From IMG/VR virus record IMGVR_UViG_3300007234_003699, positions 1 to 20,427 of that record: DNA of 20,427 bases; one strand, 5' to 3'. The notes below the pieces were generated by a model. That model saw only the letters and a program-made list of their open reading frames with translations. It made no database searches and was not told the DNA's origin. This DNA comes from a virus. Made by a program: the position numbers and the translations under genes. Positions 4,537-12,202 of the stretch are shown piece by piece; the stretch's first letter is position 1, and every line of letters starts with the position of its first letter.

Positions 4537-6393
4537 TTATACAACTTCACACGATCCGCCTGCACATGCTAATTCGCCGGATAGATCTGTCATATCTTCC
4601 GTTTCAATAACACGTGTCAAATCTACATCATTCAATGATACCATTAGTTGATCAAATTTTTCTTTTGTTATATCTTCGAACGGTGCTTGTGTATATGTTC
4701 CCCCATCATATGGAAGTACGGATAAGCCGTTATAAAATTCTTTGTTATCCCACATCCATTCGCCTGCTGCTTCCCATTCATGTTCTCTTAATGAAATTGT
4801 TGCAGATACGTTATGTGTATTTGCGCCTGTTCTATGTCCTGGACGAATCCATTCTTGAGTAACACGCTTAACACGCTCTAATAATTGGAATGGAGACTCT
4901 GTTCTCATAATTGCACCTTCTGGAGCTTTTTGTGGAATACTAATAACTGCAGTATCATGTGGCCGGAAGTATTCATCCTCAATCAATTCTTGATGATGTT
5001 CCATTAAGTAATTATAAATTGCTTCGTTCTTACCAACACGAACACGTCTAATATAGTAATCATTATGCCATGCATGGATACCTGACGACGTTCCTAATGT
5101 TAATGATGTAGTTCCTGCAGGCTTAACTGTTGTACAACGAGATGAACGATTGATACCAATAAGTTCAGCAACCCGAGCATTTTCTTTTTTAACAACGCGA
5201 GCAGCAGTCTTCATATCATATCCTAATACCGTACCAGATCCTATTCCTGTCATTGAAACGCCTATCAATGCATCCTTTTCTGTCGTACGTTGCCATACTG
5301 GACGTAAGTAATGGAAATCTGTATATCCTGCTTGTAACGTACCTATAAATGCTGCAGCCTTTACTCTAGCATCAAAGTCATCCTGTGAATCAATGTTTGA
5401 TACATTTACTTCACATAAGTTACAGAATTGAAATGGTCTCAATGCAATTTCGCAACATGGATTAGTTCCCCAATCTTTATCATTAGAAAAATAAATTCCA
5501 GGTTCGCCGGCGCCAGATAACTCTACACGCTTCCATAAATCCATAAAGAAGTCTTTTGTAATGCGATGACGTAACAATACCGCGGAGTTATTTGCACGAC
5601 CGCGCTGTGGATTATGTTCCCACCAATCTCCTGACTTACATGCAATCATCTCATCGTCGTCTGCCGAAAACAAAGAAATAAGAGCAGCTCTACGAATACC
5701 GCCGGCGAGCACTGCATCTGCAATATGGCATACTATATCATGCGTTTCAATTGGCGATAATTTATCACCATCTGCTTTTTCATTCAAGATGCCTTCAATT
5801 TTTACTAAACATTCTTTAAGTGGCTGTGCGCCCGGAGCCTTTCCGCCTGATGTAACTAGACGAGCACCTTTTGGTCTAATATCTGAAAAGTCGAACTTTA
5901 ACTTTGAGCCGCCGTAAAAATATGATTTCATTAATGCTTTTACGGCATCTGCCCATCCTTCAATTGAATCTGCAATTAAAAATCTACGACGACGATCAGC
6001 ATTTGGTTTACGAATTTCTGGCAAAGATTCTACATGATGTCTTTGTACAGAATATCCTACGCCTGTACCTCCTAACAATAAAAACATTGTTTCGCCGAAT
6101 GCTCTCCAATCATCAATTGGCAAATACGCGCAGTTATAAATCCTATTAGGAGAAATTTCTATCGGACGACCTCCGAACTGCAAACTACGCATTGATGGTA
6201 AAATTTTCTTATCATATACGTACTTATATACATTTTCAATTTCATCACGTAATGCAGGATACTTTTTAATATGCATTTCTTTGTTACGTGTAACTAATTC
6301 TTCCCACGTCTCGCGACGCTCCAAGTCATCATTATACTTGGCATACTTCATATGGACTGTAATGTCCGATAAAATTCTGTTTGAAACATCCAT
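4537..6393 (-). CDS. nrdJ: Ribonucleoside-triphosphate reductase, monomeric class II (B12-dependent)
   Basis: The 618-residue protein reduces ribonucleoside triphosphates to deoxy forms with adenosylcobalamin as radical source. Active-site residues are N311, C313 and E315 in TNPCCEIALRP. The redox cysteine partners are C88 (YNCAY) and C324 (QFCNLCEVN), and the C-terminal shuttle pair is C610 and C615 (CAGGSC). KPAGTTSLTLGTSSGIHAWH (424-443) and the following YYIRRVR are typical of the single-chain class II branch, as in Lactobacillus leichmannii and many marine phages. There is no N-terminal ATP-cone. The start ATG at 6393 has AAGGA eight bases upstream. No radical-generating subunit gene (nrdB) is present or needed. 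The enzyme needs cobalamin from the host or environment. It would supply dNTPs to the phage polymerase at 13418-14755. Confidence 0.96.
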   Translation of the reverse strand: MDVSNRILSDITVHMKYAKYNDDLERRETWEELVTRNKEMHIKKYPALRDEIENVYKYVYDKKILPSMRSLQFGGRPIEISPNRIYNCAYLPIDDWRAFGETMFLLLGGTGVGYSVQRHHVESLPEIRKPNADRRRRFLIADSIEGWADAVKALMKSYFYGGSKLKFDFSDIRPKGARLVTSGGKAPGAQPLKECLVKIEGILNEKADGDKLSPIETHDIVCHIADAVLAGGIRRAALISLFSADDDEMIACKSGDWWEHNPQRGRANNSAVLLRHRITKDFFMDLWKRVELSGAGEPGIYFSNDKDWGTNPCCEIALRPFQFCNLCEVNVSNIDSQDDFDARVKAAAFIGTLQAGYTDFHYLRPVWQRTTEKDALIGVSMTGIGSGTVLGYDMKTAARVVKKENARVAELIGINRSSRCTTVKPAGTTSLTLGTSSGIHAWHNDYYIRRVRVGKNEAIYNYLMEHHQELIEDEYFRPHDTAVISIPQKAPEGAIMRTESPFQLLERVKRVTQEWIRPGHRTGANTHNVSATISLREHEWEAAGEWMWDNKEFYNGLSVLPYDGGTYTQAPFEDITKEKFDQLMVSLNDVDLTRVIETEDMTDLSGELACAGGSCEVV

Positions 6394-6420
6394 AATTTAT
6401 GTCCTTTTTAAGAGTAAACA

Positions 6421-6438
6421 TGTAACCCGTAGGTTACA
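6421..6438 (-). promoter_or_regulatory. C(UACG)G tetraloop hairpin in the nrdJ leader
   Basis: In the minus-strand RNA TGTAACC and GGTTACA form a perfect 7-bp stem closed by C(UACG)G, one of the extra-stable UNCG tetraloops. It lies 27 bases before the nrdJ ATG and 80 bases after the helicase stop. It may be a partial terminator or an mRNA-stabilising element; T4 uses C(UUCG)G hairpins between genes. There is no strong U-run after it. Confidence 0.6.
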
Positions 6439-6463
6439 ACAAAACAACGTATTTGCATTATTA

Positions 6464-6469
6464 AATATA
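6464..6469 (-). promoter_or_regulatory. Possible -10 element upstream of nrdJ
   Basis: TATATT within TGTATATTTAATAATG repeats the -10 motif seen at the other promoters and would start RNA near 6457, giving a 64-base leader with the C(UACG)G hairpin. The -35 position (TAATGG at 17 bases) is poor, so activation by a phage factor would be needed. The whole gap 6394-6518 holds only this motif, the hairpin, and a second small inverted repeat AGTAA-CCCA-TTACT (6481-6494); I see no gene in it. Confidence 0.3.
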
Positions 6470-6518
6470 CATCGAATGCCAGTAACCCATTACTTTTGAT
6501 ACAAAAAGTACGTATTTT

Positions 6519-7874
6519 TTACTCAAAACCGTCATTGTTTATTTCTTGGAATTTAGCTGCTAACATCTTACGAGCTAGTTCATTTCCATTTTCCATTTGC
6601 TTTTTTGTATTTTTACCATCCACAGATGTATCTGTATAAATGTTAAATTGACCATTCGACGTATTCATCTTACTTGGCAATGTAATACCATCAGGGCCAA
6701 AACGATTTTTGATAATATGCCATCTACCAGTACCTGCCAATTTATCTTGTACCTTCCTGGATAAGGAAATAATAAAGTCAGCTACCATCACCTTACCGTA
6801 CGATTCGGCAACTTTACTAGCATCAATGACATCCTCTTCAAGTGCCGATCGATTAGCTTGAGATGCTGTCCATACAGGTATTTCATAATCACCGGCCAAA
6901 CCTCTTAGGTCTTCATATATGCCTTCAAGTTCGTGACGTTTTTCTTGGCCATGGCCTCGTAGCAGATCCGCATAATCTACAATAATAACATCTGGCTTTT
7001 TGCCTTGCATGATACATTTTTCAATATGCGCTCGCAGCCCCATTACGGATACGGTCTTTGTAGGAAAGTATTTAATAATCAAATCGCCTTCAATCTTTGA
7101 CAACTGTTCTTTTACTTCTTCCTGATAATGTTTTAGGTTCTGATTAGCGATACCTGTTATAACAGAATCATAACGAAGTCCTACATACGCTTGATTAAGC
7201 TCTAGTGTATAATGTAATACTGTCTTACCTGTCTTTATAGCATGAGCTCCAATATTCATTAATGCCCATGACTTACCAATACCTGCAGGTGCAACCATAA
7301 CACCTAACTCACCCTTACCCAATCCGCCATCTGTTAATTCATTAATTACTTCCCATGGCGTTTCCTGTACAAATCGTACTGCATCTGAATACCGTTCTTC
7401 TATATTCGTCATGTATTCATGGCCAATGTCTTTATCAGCGCCAGCCTTTAATGCATCATCAACTCTTGCTTTGATCTCTTCATATTTGCCAGACTTAAGT
7501 AATTCTACTGAACTTAATATAGCTTTTTTGATTTCTTGATTTTTACAAAAATCTAAGGCTTGTTGTTTAATAAACTCTAAATCTGTCGACTCAGTATATT
7601 TCCATGCATCCTTAAGATGCTGTACAATTTGCGTTTTAAGCACATCATGGTCGACATCATCTAACTTTACCTTAAGTACTTCTAATGTCGGCGACCCTTT
7701 ATATTCTTCGTTGTATTGAAGAATTTGATCAATGAGCCAATTGTTAGCTTCACTTTCAAAGTACGAAGGTGATAGTATATCTGATATCTGTTGAAGAAAT
7801 GTCTTATCTGTTAATAATGCAGTTATAACCTTAATCTGAAAATTATAACCGTATGAGCTCAATCTATCCGTCAT
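6519..7874 (-). CDS. Replicative DNA helicase, DnaB/T4 gp41-like
   Basis: The 451-residue protein has an N-terminal helical domain (about 1-150) and a RecA-type ATPase core. Walker A is APAGIGKS (195-202), the catalytic Glu lies in LEL around 225, Walker B is PDVIIVDYADLL (294-305), the sensor motif is TASQANR (336-342), and the arginine-finger/beta-hairpin region is IIKNRFGPDG (387-396). This order is that of the DnaB superfamily 4 helicases, which form hexamers that unwind the fork 5' to 3' on the lagging strand. No primase domain is fused. The only usable ATG is at 7874 and lacks a properly spaced ribosome site; it sits exactly six bases after a perfect TATAAT, suggesting a leaderless message. 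Upstream lie the exonuclease, recombinase and SSB genes, so it may also be read from their transcript. Confidence 0.93.
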   Translation of the reverse strand: MTDRLSSYGYNFQIKVITALLTDKTFLQQISDILSPSYFESEANNWLIDQILQYNEEYKGSPTLEVLKVKLDDVDHDVLKTQIVQHLKDAWKYTESTDLEFIKQQALDFCKNQEIKKAILSSVELLKSGKYEEIKARVDDALKAGADKDIGHEYMTNIEERYSDAVRFVQETPWEVINELTDGGLGKGELGVMVAPAGIGKSWALMNIGAHAIKTGKTVLHYTLELNQAYVGLRYDSVITGIANQNLKHYQEEVKEQLSKIEGDLIIKYFPTKTVSVMGLRAHIEKCIMQGKKPDVIIVDYADLLRGHGQEKRHELEGIYEDLRGLAGDYEIPVWTASQANRSALEEDVIDASKVAESYGKVMVADFIISLSRKVQDKLAGTGRWHIIKNRFGPDGITLPSKMNTSNGQFNIYTDTSVDGKNTKKQMENGNELARKMLAAKFQEINNDGFE

Positions 7875-7880
7875 ACTCTA

Positions 7881-7908
7881 ATTATAAGTAAACTATTTTT
7901 AAAATCAA
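7881..7908 (-). promoter_or_regulatory. Sigma70-like promoter with leaderless start at the helicase gene
   Basis: On the minus strand TTGATT (7903-7908) and a perfect TATAAT (7881-7886) are 16 bases apart. The expected start nucleotide is the A of the helicase ATG (7874). The -35 overlaps the stop codon of the exonuclease gene. Confidence 0.55.
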
Positions 7909-8954
7909 AGAGATGAGTATGAATTTAATGTATTGAATGATTTTGATAACCAGCTATCTAAGTCTTTAATAACCGTATACATTTTATCAACCATGAACAT
8001 TTTTTTGAATTCTAAGATATTCATGCGATTAATATCACCATATGCAGTATCTCGTATAATAGCCTTTGACCTACCATCTATATCAACTTCTTTTAACTGC
8101 ATTAACTTATAATTACGTTCTAGATCAGTTTGCCCTTCTTTAACTCTATCATACACTTTATATGACTTTTCCGCATTCGATGCATAATCTACAATTTCAT
8201 TAATCGTCAATTCTCTATTATCAATAAACATAGGAAAGTATTTCAGCAAACTTTTTGCACCAACGCCTTGTACCCCTGGTATGTTATCTGATTTATCACC
8301 TGTAAACGCTCTATACAAGAGATAATTTTCCGGAGCAAATCCAAACTCCTCTCTCATTAACTCTGGTGTGTACATCTTCTTTTTAATAGGACTCCAAACT
8401 GATATTCTATTATTTACCAACTGTAAAAAGTCTCTGTCCGTTGAACATATAGTTACACGTTCATCATCTGCCGTATATAATTCATTTGCTATGTATGCAA
8501 TTGCATCATCAGCTTCAATATTATCAACTGCCAATAATGATACCGGCAAACACTGCAAATACTGAATTAAACGTCCGTATTGTTGCTTCATTGATTCTTG
8601 TTCATCAGCCAATGATGCGAATTCACTATGACGGTTAAAAGCGGTCTTATTTGCCCTATTTGCCTTGTAGTCAGGATATAAATCTTTTCTACGTCTAGAA
8701 CCACCCTTGCCGTCAAATGTGATAATACATCTGGTAGGTTTATGTTGACGGATGACGGACGCGACGGACCTTAAAAAGCCCGTCACGCCGCCAATATGAT
8801 CTCCATCATCGTTCAAGGCAGGTACGGCTGAAAACACTCGTATAAATGTATTCAGTCCGTCGATAATTAAAAGATGGCTGTCTCTACTCGACCCCTTGCC
8901 TTGTTCGTGTTCTTTTTCTACTTCTCGTAAGATATCTAAATAACGCTTATTCAT
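7905..8954 (-). CDS. 5'-3' exonuclease, FEN/T4 RNase H-like
   Basis: The 349-residue protein is a FEN-family nuclease like the 5' domain of DNA polymerase I and T4 RNase H, which removes RNA primers and flaps. The metal-binding acid motifs are in order: IDG (D32), FDGKG (D81), YKANR (96-100), EADDAIAYIA (147-156), STDRDFLQL (D173, D175) and GDKSDNIPGVQGVGAKS (219-235; D220, D223), the last being the helix-three-turn-helix DNA-binding motif. No polymerase domain is fused; the polymerase is a separate gene at 13418-14755 that lacks this domain, so the two probably cooperate. The ATG at 8954 overlaps the recA stop (TAATG) with GAAGG upstream. Strong assignment. Confidence 0.95.
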   Translation of the reverse strand: MNKRYLDILREVEKEHEQGKGSSRDSHLLIIDGLNTFIRVFSAVPALNDDGDHIGGVTGFLRSVASVIRQHKPTRCIITFDGKGGSRRRKDLYPDYKANRANKTAFNRHSEFASLADEQESMKQQYGRLIQYLQCLPVSLLAVDNIEADDAIAYIANELYTADDERVTICSTDRDFLQLVNNRISVWSPIKKKMYTPELMREEFGFAPENYLLYRAFTGDKSDNIPGVQGVGAKSLLKYFPMFIDNRELTINEIVDYASNAEKSYKVYDRVKEGQTDLERNYKLMQLKEVDIDGRSKAIIRDTAYGDINRMNILEFKKMFMVDKMYTVIKDLDSWLSKSFNTLNSYSSL

Positions 8955-10093
8955 TAACCTTCTTCATTAACAAATTCATCATCAATTTCGATATCATCAA
9001 TCCCGATATCCTCGCCTGGTTTATATCTTAGAATATACGCTTCGCAAATGCGTGAATACACTTCAGACTTCAATTCCGGGTCTTCTGTCATTTTCTTTTC
9101 AAAATCTTTACTTTGAAATTTAATTTCAGAACCATCATTAGCTGTATATGTATACCATGCACCTGCCTGAGACACAAGCTTATAATCTTTCATAACATTA
9201 AGCCAACCTCCGTAATTATCAATACCAGATTCAAAATAGATATCATAGTCAATTGATTTAAGAGGCGGCCCCATTCTATTTTTAATCACTTGAGCTCTTG
9301 TTTTGATTCCGATGACCTGATCTACGCCATCCTTCTTCATTTTAATCTGCCCAACTGATTTTAAACGTAACCGTACCGAGGCGTGGAACGGAATTGCTTT
9401 ACCACCAGAGGTAGTATAAGGATCACCAAACGCAACGCCTAAGCGTGTACGTAACTGATTTGTAAAGATCAAACAAATGCGCTCACGTCCGATCATGTTA
9501 GTAAGCTTACGCATACCTTTTGATAGAATGATTGCTTTTGCCGTCGCATACCCGTCTTTATCAAATTCTTTAGCCATTTCAATTTTTGTCGAAGCACCCA
9601 TAATAGAGTCGACAACAATTGTCACTAGCTTATCTTTGTTTGATTTACGGACGGATTCTGTTATGCTCTCTACCGCTTCAAATATATCCTCGACAGTTTC
9701 CAGAGGAACATATAACATTTTAGATAAATCTAAGCCGATTGCTTCAAGAAATTCTCTACTAACAGCATTCTCTGTATCGATATATACTGCCAAACCTCCT
9801 TGTTGTTGAGTGTTTGCCAATGCATGTGCTGCCAATAATGATTTACCTGATGCCTCAAGTCCTGTGATTTCTGTTATACGTCCTACTGGAAAGCCGCCTT
9901 TGGGTCTATTCGAAATTGCTAAGTCTAGCATAGACGAGCCAGTTTCTACCCAGCCGCGGACTTCGGATGGAGATGCAGTATCCCGATCGAGAAAGAATGC
10001 GGTTTGAAAACCAGTACCTTTAAATTTCTTATTAAGATCATCGCCTACTGTTGAGGCTAAGTCGTCTGCTAGAGCGCTTTTCGATTTAGACAT
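8954..10093 (-). CDS. recA: RecA-like recombinase (UvsX role)
   Basis: The 379-residue protein is a DNA strand-exchange ATPase. Walker A is GLEASGKS (78-85), the catalytic Glu is in DTENA (E108), Walker B is LVTIVVDS (156-163), and the long L2/signature segment NQLRTRLGVAFGDPY followed by TTSGGKA and FHASVRL spans 212-242. These read closer to bacterial RecA (NQ-R-K-G-FG-P-TT-GG-AL-FY-SVRL) than to T4 UvsX. The acidic C-terminal tail (DDIEIDDEFVNEEG) is typical of RecA. In a phage it would drive recombination-dependent replication together with the gp32-like SSB upstream. AGGAG lies seven bases before the ATG at 10093, one of the best ribosome sites here, suggesting high expression. Confidence 0.95.
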   Translation of the reverse strand: MSKSKSALADDLASTVGDDLNKKFKGTGFQTAFFLDRDTASPSEVRGWVETGSSMLDLAISNRPKGGFPVGRITEITGLEASGKSLLAAHALANTQQQGGLAVYIDTENAVSREFLEAIGLDLSKMLYVPLETVEDIFEAVESITESVRKSNKDKLVTIVVDSIMGASTKIEMAKEFDKDGYATAKAIILSKGMRKLTNMIGRERICLIFTNQLRTRLGVAFGDPYTTSGGKAIPFHASVRLRLKSVGQIKMKKDGVDQVIGIKTRAQVIKNRMGPPLKSIDYDIYFESGIDNYGGWLNVMKDYKLVSQAGAWYTYTANDGSEIKFQSKDFEKKMTEDPELKSEVYSRICEAYILRYKPGEDIGIDDIEIDDEFVNEEG

Positions 10094-10105
10094 ATGTAAC
10101 TCCTA

Positions 10106-10870
10106 TTAGTCGTTGAATAACTGATCAAATGCAGCACTCACATCATCGACTTTACTAGCCACTGGCTGAGTTGCTTCATTTGTTGTTGTAGCAGGTTCGC
10201 TATCTGTCGACTCACCTTCTTCTGGGTTAAGCCAATTTTCTAATGCTTGCTTAAGATCGTCATACGAAGGCTCTTTAAAAATAACCTTGAGATCTGGTTG
10301 CTGATTAGCAATTCGTTCAGCCACATTCTTATCTTCTGTAATAGGAGATGTATTTGGCTTTACGCGAATTGATGTCTTAGGATATGACCCTTTCGCTTCA
10401 GATGGCGTAAACTCTACTACAATATCACGACCTCCCATTGGATCTGTGATATCACCATAGTCCGGGTCGGCGATAAATCCGAGCAACTCAGTGTATACTG
10501 TCTTACCGAATCCCCAAAACTTGACGCCTTCAGATTCTTGTCCTCGAACAATTACAGGTACATATGTACGCATTTTCGGTTCAAGCTTCTTACCCAACTT
10601 CCATTCGTCGGAGTTACCTGATGATTTAAGTTTATCTGCAAATTCTACTACAGGATCTGCATTGCCATAAGTCACCGGCGACAAGTAATTCTTCTTGCCC
10701 AAGTCGTAATGAAAATAAAGTTCTTGGAATGGATTCGCACGATCGTGTTGATAAGGAACGATTCGAACGGTTTGCTTGCCTGGCTCAGGCTTCCATAAAT
10801 TGTTTTGACGAGTGGTCGTCGTTTGCAGCTTGTTAAGCTTAGCTTTGATTGCATCTAAATCAATTGCCAT
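10106..10870 (-). CDS. Single-stranded DNA-binding protein, T4 gp32-like
   Basis: The 254-residue protein has the gp32 layout: a short basic N-terminal arm (AIKAKLNKLQTTTTRQNN), an OB-fold core with MRTYVPVIVRGQESEGVKFW (100-119), GFGKTVYTELL and the DYGDITDPMGGRDIVVEF segment (137-154), then a flexible linker rich in Thr/Glu/Asn and an acidic hydrophobic tip (SAAFDQLFND) for protein contacts. T4 gp32 carries a zinc site with three cysteines; this protein has no cysteine at all, so it is a zinc-free version. AAAGGA lies seven bases before the ATG at 10870. It heads a run SSB-RecA-exonuclease-helicase and follows a good promoter. Length is a little shorter than T4 gp32 (301). Confidence 0.9.
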   Translation of the reverse strand: MAIDLDAIKAKLNKLQTTTTRQNNLWKPEPGKQTVRIVPYQHDRANPFQELYFHYDLGKKNYLSPVTYGNADPVVEFADKLKSSGNSDEWKLGKKLEPKMRTYVPVIVRGQESEGVKFWGFGKTVYTELLGFIADPDYGDITDPMGGRDIVVEFTPSEAKGSYPKTSIRVKPNTSPITEDKNVAERIANQQPDLKVIFKEPSYDDLKQALENWLNPEEGESTDSEPATTTNEATQPVASKVDDVSAAFDQLFND

Positions 10871-10907
10871 TTGTTTATCCTTTTAAGTGGTTAATTAATA
10901 ATTCTTA

Positions 10908-10935
10908 AATATAAGTAATATCTCTCTTTCGTCAA
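10908..10935 (-). promoter_or_regulatory. Sigma70-like promoter of the SSB-recA-exonuclease operon
   Basis: On the minus strand TTGACG (10930-10935; 5 of 6) and TATATT (10908-10913; 5 of 6) are 16 bases apart, inside CTTATATTTAAG. The start would be near 10901, giving a 31-base leader that contains the ribosome site. The -35 is the centre of the inverted repeat at 10923-10940. The rest of the 93-base gap is AT-rich with no gene. Confidence 0.65.
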
Positions 10936-10940
10936 AGAGA
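10923..10940. repeat. Inverted repeat TCTCTT-N6-AAGAGA over the SSB promoter -35
   Basis: The arms TCTCTTT and AAAGAGA form a perfect 7-bp inverted repeat with a 4-base centre. The same half sites and spacing recur at 14755-14772. It covers the -35 element, which is a typical operator position. As RNA it would also form a hairpin, but it would lie upstream of the predicted start. Confidence 0.55.
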
Positions 10941-10963
10941 AAAGTAAAAAAAGTTTTCAGTTG

Positions 10964-11380
10964 TTATTTTAATGTTATTAAGTACTGCATTTTATTAATT
11001 AGCGACGTGATTTCATCCGCCAAATTAAATATACCGCTATACTGTTCATCGACAATGGACCGTAACTCATCTGTAAATAGCTTTCTAGCATTTTCCAAAT
11101 ATGATTTGATGGCTTCATCAGAATAGTCTTCCAACATAATCGTCGCCTTACCAATTTTTGGTCTTTCTTTAACACCCATAATATTTTCTGCAATTTCATC
11201 TACTAACCCTAGATACTCTTCATAAAATTTACCAAAGGCTTTATGTTGCGCAAACGACTCCGTTTGCCAATGATATACATGCGCTTGATCACGTACTGCT
11301 AACATCTTTACAAAAAATGTTCCAAATGAATCAGCAGCTTTGGCATCCGCTTCTTTAAGTAAATCTTTCATTCGTATCAT
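10964..11380 (-). CDS. Dps/ferritin-like protein
   Basis: The 138-residue protein is probably all-helical. The segment RDQAHVYHWQTESFAQHKAF followed by GKFYEEYLGLVDEIAENI (30-67) fits the Dps ferroxidase signature: H34, H46, D61 and E65 have the same spacing as H51, H63, D78 and E82 of E. coli Dps. The fifth ligand (D67 in E. coli) corresponds to Gly50 here. Dps proteins store iron, quench peroxide and coat DNA as 12-mers. This one is shorter than E. coli Dps (167) and lacks an obviously basic N-terminal tail, so DNA binding is uncertain. Its start overlaps the upstream stop (ATGA); a second ATG at 11371 is possible. Some phages carry similar proteins annotated only as a DUF. The fold call is good; a role in iron or DNA protection is inferred. 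Confidence 0.68.
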   Translation of the reverse strand: MIRMKDLLKEADAKAADSFGTFFVKMLAVRDQAHVYHWQTESFAQHKAFGKFYEEYLGLVDEIAENIMGVKERPKIGKATIMLEDYSDEAIKSYLENARKLFTDELRSIVDEQYSGIFNLADEITSLINKMQYLITLK

Positions 11381-11808
11381 GACACATCCATATCTGAACT
11401 AGTTGTTTTTATATTAGCTTTTGAATAAGCATCTCGGCCATTTTTAAACCCTACAGTAGTTGCTATATCATCCCATACGTCATCAGCCCGGAAACCGGAA
11501 AGTTTTATTGTCCACTGAGTCTTGTTGGGTTCATACAAATATATGCCATATAATCGATTAGATCCTTCTATATATGACCATTCAATCTTTGCAACATGGA
11601 TAGGCTTGCCTTTAGAATAACGTTTATCTGAAACGAATAATTTATTTCCTTGAAAGCCTACACGATAATCATCCTTGCCATATATAGATTCAATTGATTT
11701 GTTTTTGAATTGAACTGGCATTAACTCAACCGCTTCTCTAAGAAGTTGCATATCATTACTTCTTTGCCTGCCTTCAAATAATCTTTTGTATTCTGCTTTT
11801 AAATTCAT
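11377..11808 (-). CDS. Unknown 143-aa protein
   Basis: I do not recognise this 143-residue protein. The middle (KSIESIYGKDDYRVGFQGNK to GIYLYEPNKTQWTIKLSGF) looks rich in beta strands, and the C-terminus (KANIKTTSSDMDVS) is polar and probably disordered. There is no cysteine, signal peptide or membrane segment. Both ends are joined by four-base ATGA overlaps, to the upstream 128-aa gene and to the Dps-like gene, so it is an internal member of the polymerase operon. No ribosome site stands out, consistent with coupled translation. Confidence 0.75.
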   Translation of the reverse strand: MNLKAEYKRLFEGRQRSNDMQLLREAVELMPVQFKNKSIESIYGKDDYRVGFQGNKLFVSDKRYSKGKPIHVAKIEWSYIEGSNRLYGIYLYEPNKTQWTIKLSGFRADDVWDDIATTVGFKNGRDAYSKANIKTTSSDMDVS

Positions 11809-12191
11809 AGCGATATTTTTTTAACCATTTTTAAATAAATATGACGTAATTCACCATCATCACTTAAAATTAACGAATTACGATAACGATTCCAATTAAT
11901 TTGAAAACGTTTATCTAAAACGCCGTCATTTTCAAACCGAATAACGGTATTTAGTGCATTTACCGTATACAATGTATTTGTCTCCTTTTTGCGGTGAATC
12001 ATAATTGTATTCGGTGTTTTGCGATAATCATCAGGCTCGACGTTATACGTTACGTATAAGTCATCTTGTCTATCATCATTGCAGAATACAAACATACGCC
12101 GTTCTGTAATTGTATAAGCAGATGAAACGTAATCGACTATCAAGTCTAAATCTTTTCTATGTGCAAATGTACATAATAGTTGTGTCTTCAC
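11805..12191 (-). CDS. Conserved phage protein of unknown function (128 aa)
   Basis: The protein begins MKTQLLCTFAHRKDLDLIVD if the GTG at 12191 is used; that start has AGGAG seven bases upstream. An ATG at 12206 would add five residues (MRRGV) and overlap the upstream stop by ATGA, but has no ribosome site, so I prefer the GTG. A compact alpha/beta domain is likely, with NTIMIHRKKETNTLYTVNAL followed by a VIRFENDGVLDKRFQINW segment. I recall similar KTQLLCTF and HRKKETNTLYT proteins of unknown role in other T4-related phages, but cannot check it. It lies between the nuclease-like gene and the 143-aa gene. Confidence 0.75.
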   Translation of the reverse strand: MKTQLLCTFAHRKDLDLIVDYVSSAYTITERRMFVFCNDDRQDDLYVTYNVEPDDYRKTPNTIMIHRKKETNTLYTVNALNTVIRFENDGVLDKRFQINWNRYRNSLILSDDGELRHIYLKMVKKISL

Positions 12192-12202
12192 TACACCTCT
12201 CC

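Noticed and set aside
4537-6393. Active-site Cys of the reductase placed in FCNLCEVN
   Set aside because: Comparison with the class I order N-x-C-x-E followed by a later redox Cys places the thiyl-radical Cys in NPCCE (C313); the FCNLCE cysteine is the redox partner.
6394-6518. Cobalamin riboswitch or small RNA gene before the B12-dependent reductase
   Set aside because: The gap is too short and AT-rich, and has none of the expected conserved box; only simple hairpins are visible.
6498-6520. Terminator after the helicase stop (AAAAA...UUUUU pairing)
   Set aside because: The stem would be only five A-U pairs with a seven-base loop, too weak to claim.
9477-10007. Plus-strand frames opposite recA
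   Set aside because: They lie fully inside the strongly supported recA gene and resemble no protein family.
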